Source: Synechococcaceae cyanobacterium (GTDB lineage Bacteria > Cyanobacteriota > Cyanobacteriia > PCC-6307 > Cyanobiaceae). Taken from it: a stretch of DNA of 16,684 nt. The notes under the pieces are model-generated. The model worked only from the letters and a program-made list of their open reading frames with translations. It was not told the DNA's origin and searched no databases. Both the position numbers and the translations under genes were made by a program. Positions 14,722 to 16,684 of this stretch are shown here, one piece after another (within the stretch, counting starts at the first letter, position 1; the number at the start of each line of letters is the position of its first letter). The stretch spans positions 1 through 16,684 of the forward strand of contig CANHGA010000016.1 of the NCBI GenBank assembly GCA_947460085.1. The letters run 5' to 3'.

Positions 14722-15362
14722 CAGCCCGTCCCAGCCCTCCGGCTGGTCTGTTGCTGGATGCCATGGGCACCTTGATCGGGCTCAAGGACTCGGTGGGCAC
14801 CACCTATGCGGCCCTGGCCCAACGCCATGGACTCACCGTGGAGCCCGCGGCCATCGATCGGGTGTTTGGCTCGATTTACGGCCAAGCCCCCCCCTTGGCC
14901 TTTCCGGGCCTGGAAGGTCCTGCCCTGAAGGGGGCGGAAATCAGCTGGTGGGGTGAACGCATCAACGAGACCCTGCTCCAAGCAGGAGCTGGGCCAGCCC
15001 CCGAGGCGCTGCGCATCGAGCTGTTTGAGCGCTTTGCCTGCACCGACCTCTGGCGGGTGTTTGCCGACGTGCCCAGCCAGTTGGAGGCATGGAAAGCCCG
15101 GGGCCTCAAATTGGCGGTGGTCAGCAATTTCGACCAACGCCTCCACGACCTACTCGAGGGCCTAGGCCTGAACCCCTGGCTTGATGCCGTGGTGATCTCC
15201 AGCCAGGCCGGCGCCGCCAAACCCAACCCCAAGCCCCTGCAGCTTGCCCTCCAAGCCCTCGGCCTGGAAGCCCACCAGGTGTGGCATGTGGGCGATAGCC
15301 CTGCCGATGAGCAAGCCGCCCGGGCAGCGGGCATCCCCTGCGTGCTGGTGAAACGCCCTTGA
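14718..15362 (+). CDS. HAD-superfamily hydrolase-like protein with altered motif I
   Basis: A 214-residue HAD-fold protein. Motif I is LLLDAMGTL (11-19) with the nucleophile Asp at D14, but the second Asp normally two residues on (general acid/base) is Met16. Motif II is VVSNFD (134-139, S136), motif III is the Lys of AAKPNP (K168) and motif IV is HVGDSPADE (D193 and D197). A helical cap lies at about 20-110. The DxxGTL pattern with the rest of the HAD core resembles the HDHD3-like branch, whose reactions are poorly known. Start is the ATG at 14718, overlapping the NDH-2 stop as ATGA; a GTG at 14709 is less likely. Its stop overlaps the hflX TTG. Substrate unknown; activity may be reduced or not hydrolytic. 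Confidence 0.88.
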   Translation: MTARPSPPAGLLLDAMGTLIGLKDSVGTTYAALAQRHGLTVEPAAIDRVFGSIYGQAPPLAFPGLEGPALKGAEISWWGERINETLLQAGAGPAPEALRIELFERFACTDLWRVFADVPSQLEAWKARGLKLAVVSNFDQRLHDLLEGLGLNPWLDAVVISSQAGAAKPNPKPLQLALQALGLEAHQVWHVGDSPADEQAARAAGIPCVLVKRP

Positions 15363-16684
15363 AGCAAGGAGTTCTGGCCGGCCGCACCGCAGGTTTACGT
15401 CCCTCCCAGCGCCGCCGCCTGGAGCGGCTCTGCCATCGGCGCCACCCCGAGGATGGCCTGGCGGAATTGCTCTGCCTGCAGCGGCTGGCCAGCGAAAGCC
15501 GGGAACTGAGCCTGCCGCTCACCCTGGTGATTGATGGGCGCGGCCTCTGCCGGCTGCTGTGGGTGGGGCCCCTGGAGCAATCGGGTCGGGTGCTGGACAA
15601 GCTGCCCGGCCCTGAACGCCGCCAGGGCACCGACCTGCGCCTGGTGACCTGTTGCGGCCGGGCCAAGCACCTCGAGCCCACCATGCAAGAAGGCGTGGTG
15701 GGCTTGGATCTCTCCCCCCAGCTTTGGTTGCGCTATGGCGATCAAGCCGCTGCCGGGGGCCATTGGCCTGCCCTGGTGGTCAGCCCCAGCAGCGCCGCAG
15801 AGCAGCCCTGGCCCCTGCAGCTCGAAGGCGATCTGGTTGATCTCTGTGCCACGGATCCAGCCAGCCTGGCCATCGCCGAAGGGGCCCCTGCCGCGGCCGC
15901 TGCCACCGACCTGGTGGCCTCCGCCCAAGACAAGGTGTTGCTCCTCGCCCTCACCCCCGGCGATCGGGGCGCAGCCCAACGGTTGATCGGCGAACTCGAA
16001 GGGCTGGTGCGCAGCGCCGGGGGCATCCCCGTTGGCGTGGTGGAGCAGCGCCGCACCCAGGTGTCCCCCCAAACCATCTGGGGGGAGGGCAAGGTGGCCG
16101 AAGCCTCCCTGGAAGCCCGCCGGGTTGGGGCCACCCTGGTGGTGACCGATCGGGAACTCACCCCCGTTCAGGCCCGCAATTTGGAACGGCTCCTCGACCT
16201 CCCCGTGAGCGACAGGAGCGAACTGATCCTCGACATCTTTGCCCAAAGGGCCGCCAGCTCAGCGGGTCGCTTGCAGGTGGAATTGGCCCAAATGCGCTAT
16301 CGCCTGCCCCGCCTCAGCGGGCGCGGCCTCAGCCTGTCGCGCCAGGGCGGTGGCATCGGCACCCGGGGCCCCGGTGAAACCCAGCTGGAAAAAGACCGGC
16401 GGGCCATTGCCCGGCGCATCGAACGGCTCAACAAGGAGGTCAAAGCCCTGGGTGAGCATCGGGCCCGCCTCCGGGAAGGCCGCTCCGGCCTGAAACGGCT
16501 GGCCTTGGTGGGCTACACCAATGCCGGCAAGAGTTCGCTGCTGAATGCCCTCACCAAGGCCACGGGCAGCAACGCGGTACTAGCTGAAAACAAACTGTTC
16601 GCCACCCTCGATCCCACCACCCGGCGCCTGGAGATTGCCGATCCAGAAGGGGGCAGCAGCATGCCGTTGCTTCTCACCGACACC
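15359..16684 (+). CDS. hflX: HflX ribosome-associated GTPase, incomplete at the window end
   Basis: HflX binds the 50S subunit and splits stalled or hibernating ribosomes. The window holds 442 residues and ends at TDT, the start of the G3 DTxGF motif, so the last part is missing. Present are the N-terminal HflX nucleotide-binding domain (from about 191), the hallmark GGGIGTRGPGETQLE (330-344), a coiled-coil linker (about 345-378), Walker A GYTNAGKSS (385-393) and switch I FATLDPTTR (414-422). Compared with E. coli HflX, about 190 residues come before the common core. The start is TTG at 15359, overlapping the HAD stop as TTGA; KQGVLAGRTAGLRPSQ directly after it fits the cyanobacterial N-terminus as I remember it. 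An AAGGAG at 15366-15371 is inside the gene with no start at proper spacing. Confidence 0.93.
   Translation, partial: MKQGVLAGRTAGLRPSQRRRLERLCHRRHPEDGLAELLCLQRLASESRELSLPLTLVIDGRGLCRLLWVGPLEQSGRVLDKLPGPERRQGTDLRLVTCCGRAKHLEPTMQEGVVGLDLSPQLWLRYGDQAAAGGHWPALVVSPSSAAEQPWPLQLEGDLVDLCATDPASLAIAEGAPAAAAATDLVASAQDKVLLLALTPGDRGAAQRLIGELEGLVRSAGGIPVGVVEQRRTQVSPQTIWGEGKVAEASLEARRVGATLVVTDRELTPVQARNLERLLDLPVSDRSELILDIFAQRAASSAGRLQVELAQMRYRLPRLSGRGLSLSRQGGGIGTRGPGETQLEKDRRAIARRIERLNKEVKALGEHRARLREGRSGLKRLALVGYTNAGKSSLLNALTKATGSNAVLAENKLFATLDPTTRRLEIADPEGGSSMPLLLTDT

Overview
The window looks like chromosomal DNA of a GC-rich picocyanobacterium (Synechococcus/Cyanobium type). Three points support this. 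The AAA+ ATPase RarA carries the C-terminal extra domain found in cyanobacteria. The pantothenate kinase and HflX have the N-termini I associate with this group. The gene set (pgm, rarA, phosphopantetheinyl transferase, bcp, coaX, cysH, NDH-2, hflX) matches my memory of a conserved neighbourhood in marine Synechococcus and Prochlorococcus. That taxonomic call is inference from memory, not a search. I see no RNA genes, IS elements, CRISPR arrays or prophage genes.

Layout. Plus strand: the 3' part of a small exported protein (2-382), then phosphoglucomutase (426-2081). Minus strand, read right to left: two lipoprotein membrane-fusion adaptors (7693-6596 and 6571-5354) and a large RND efflux pump (5344-2078), a compact cassette with the pump start coupled to the second adaptor. 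Plus: rarA fusion (7789-10041). Minus: a phosphopantetheinyl transferase (11359-10742) and a small exported protein with a DUF1400-like region (10673-10038). Plus: peroxiredoxin Q/Bcp (11424-11891). Minus: PAPS reductase cysH (13451-12684) and type III pantothenate kinase coaX (12681-11869), almost abutting. Plus: a type II NADH dehydrogenase (13537-14721), a HAD-like protein (14718-15362) and hflX (15359 to the window end, incomplete), chained by 4-nt overlaps.

The DNA is very dense. No stretch of 300 bases lacks a gene, and the largest gap is about 85 bases (13452-13536). All three convergent gene pairs overlap at their stops, two of them sharing the same four bases CTAA, so there is no room for ordinary intergenic terminators. 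Several starts appear to be GTG or TTG.

Functionally the window mixes central metabolism (glucose phosphates and glycogen, CoA and carrier-protein activation, sulfate assimilation), redox (peroxiredoxin, NDH-2), replication and ribosome rescue (RarA, HflX) and multidrug-type efflux. Most of it is ordinary housekeeping, and I do not see a clear new multi-gene system. The points most worth a second look are the RarA fusion domain with a degenerate methyltransferase-like motif, an extra hydrophobic pair in the RND pump, a HAD protein and a pantothenate kinase each missing a usual Asp, and four short in-frame tandem duplications in four different genes.
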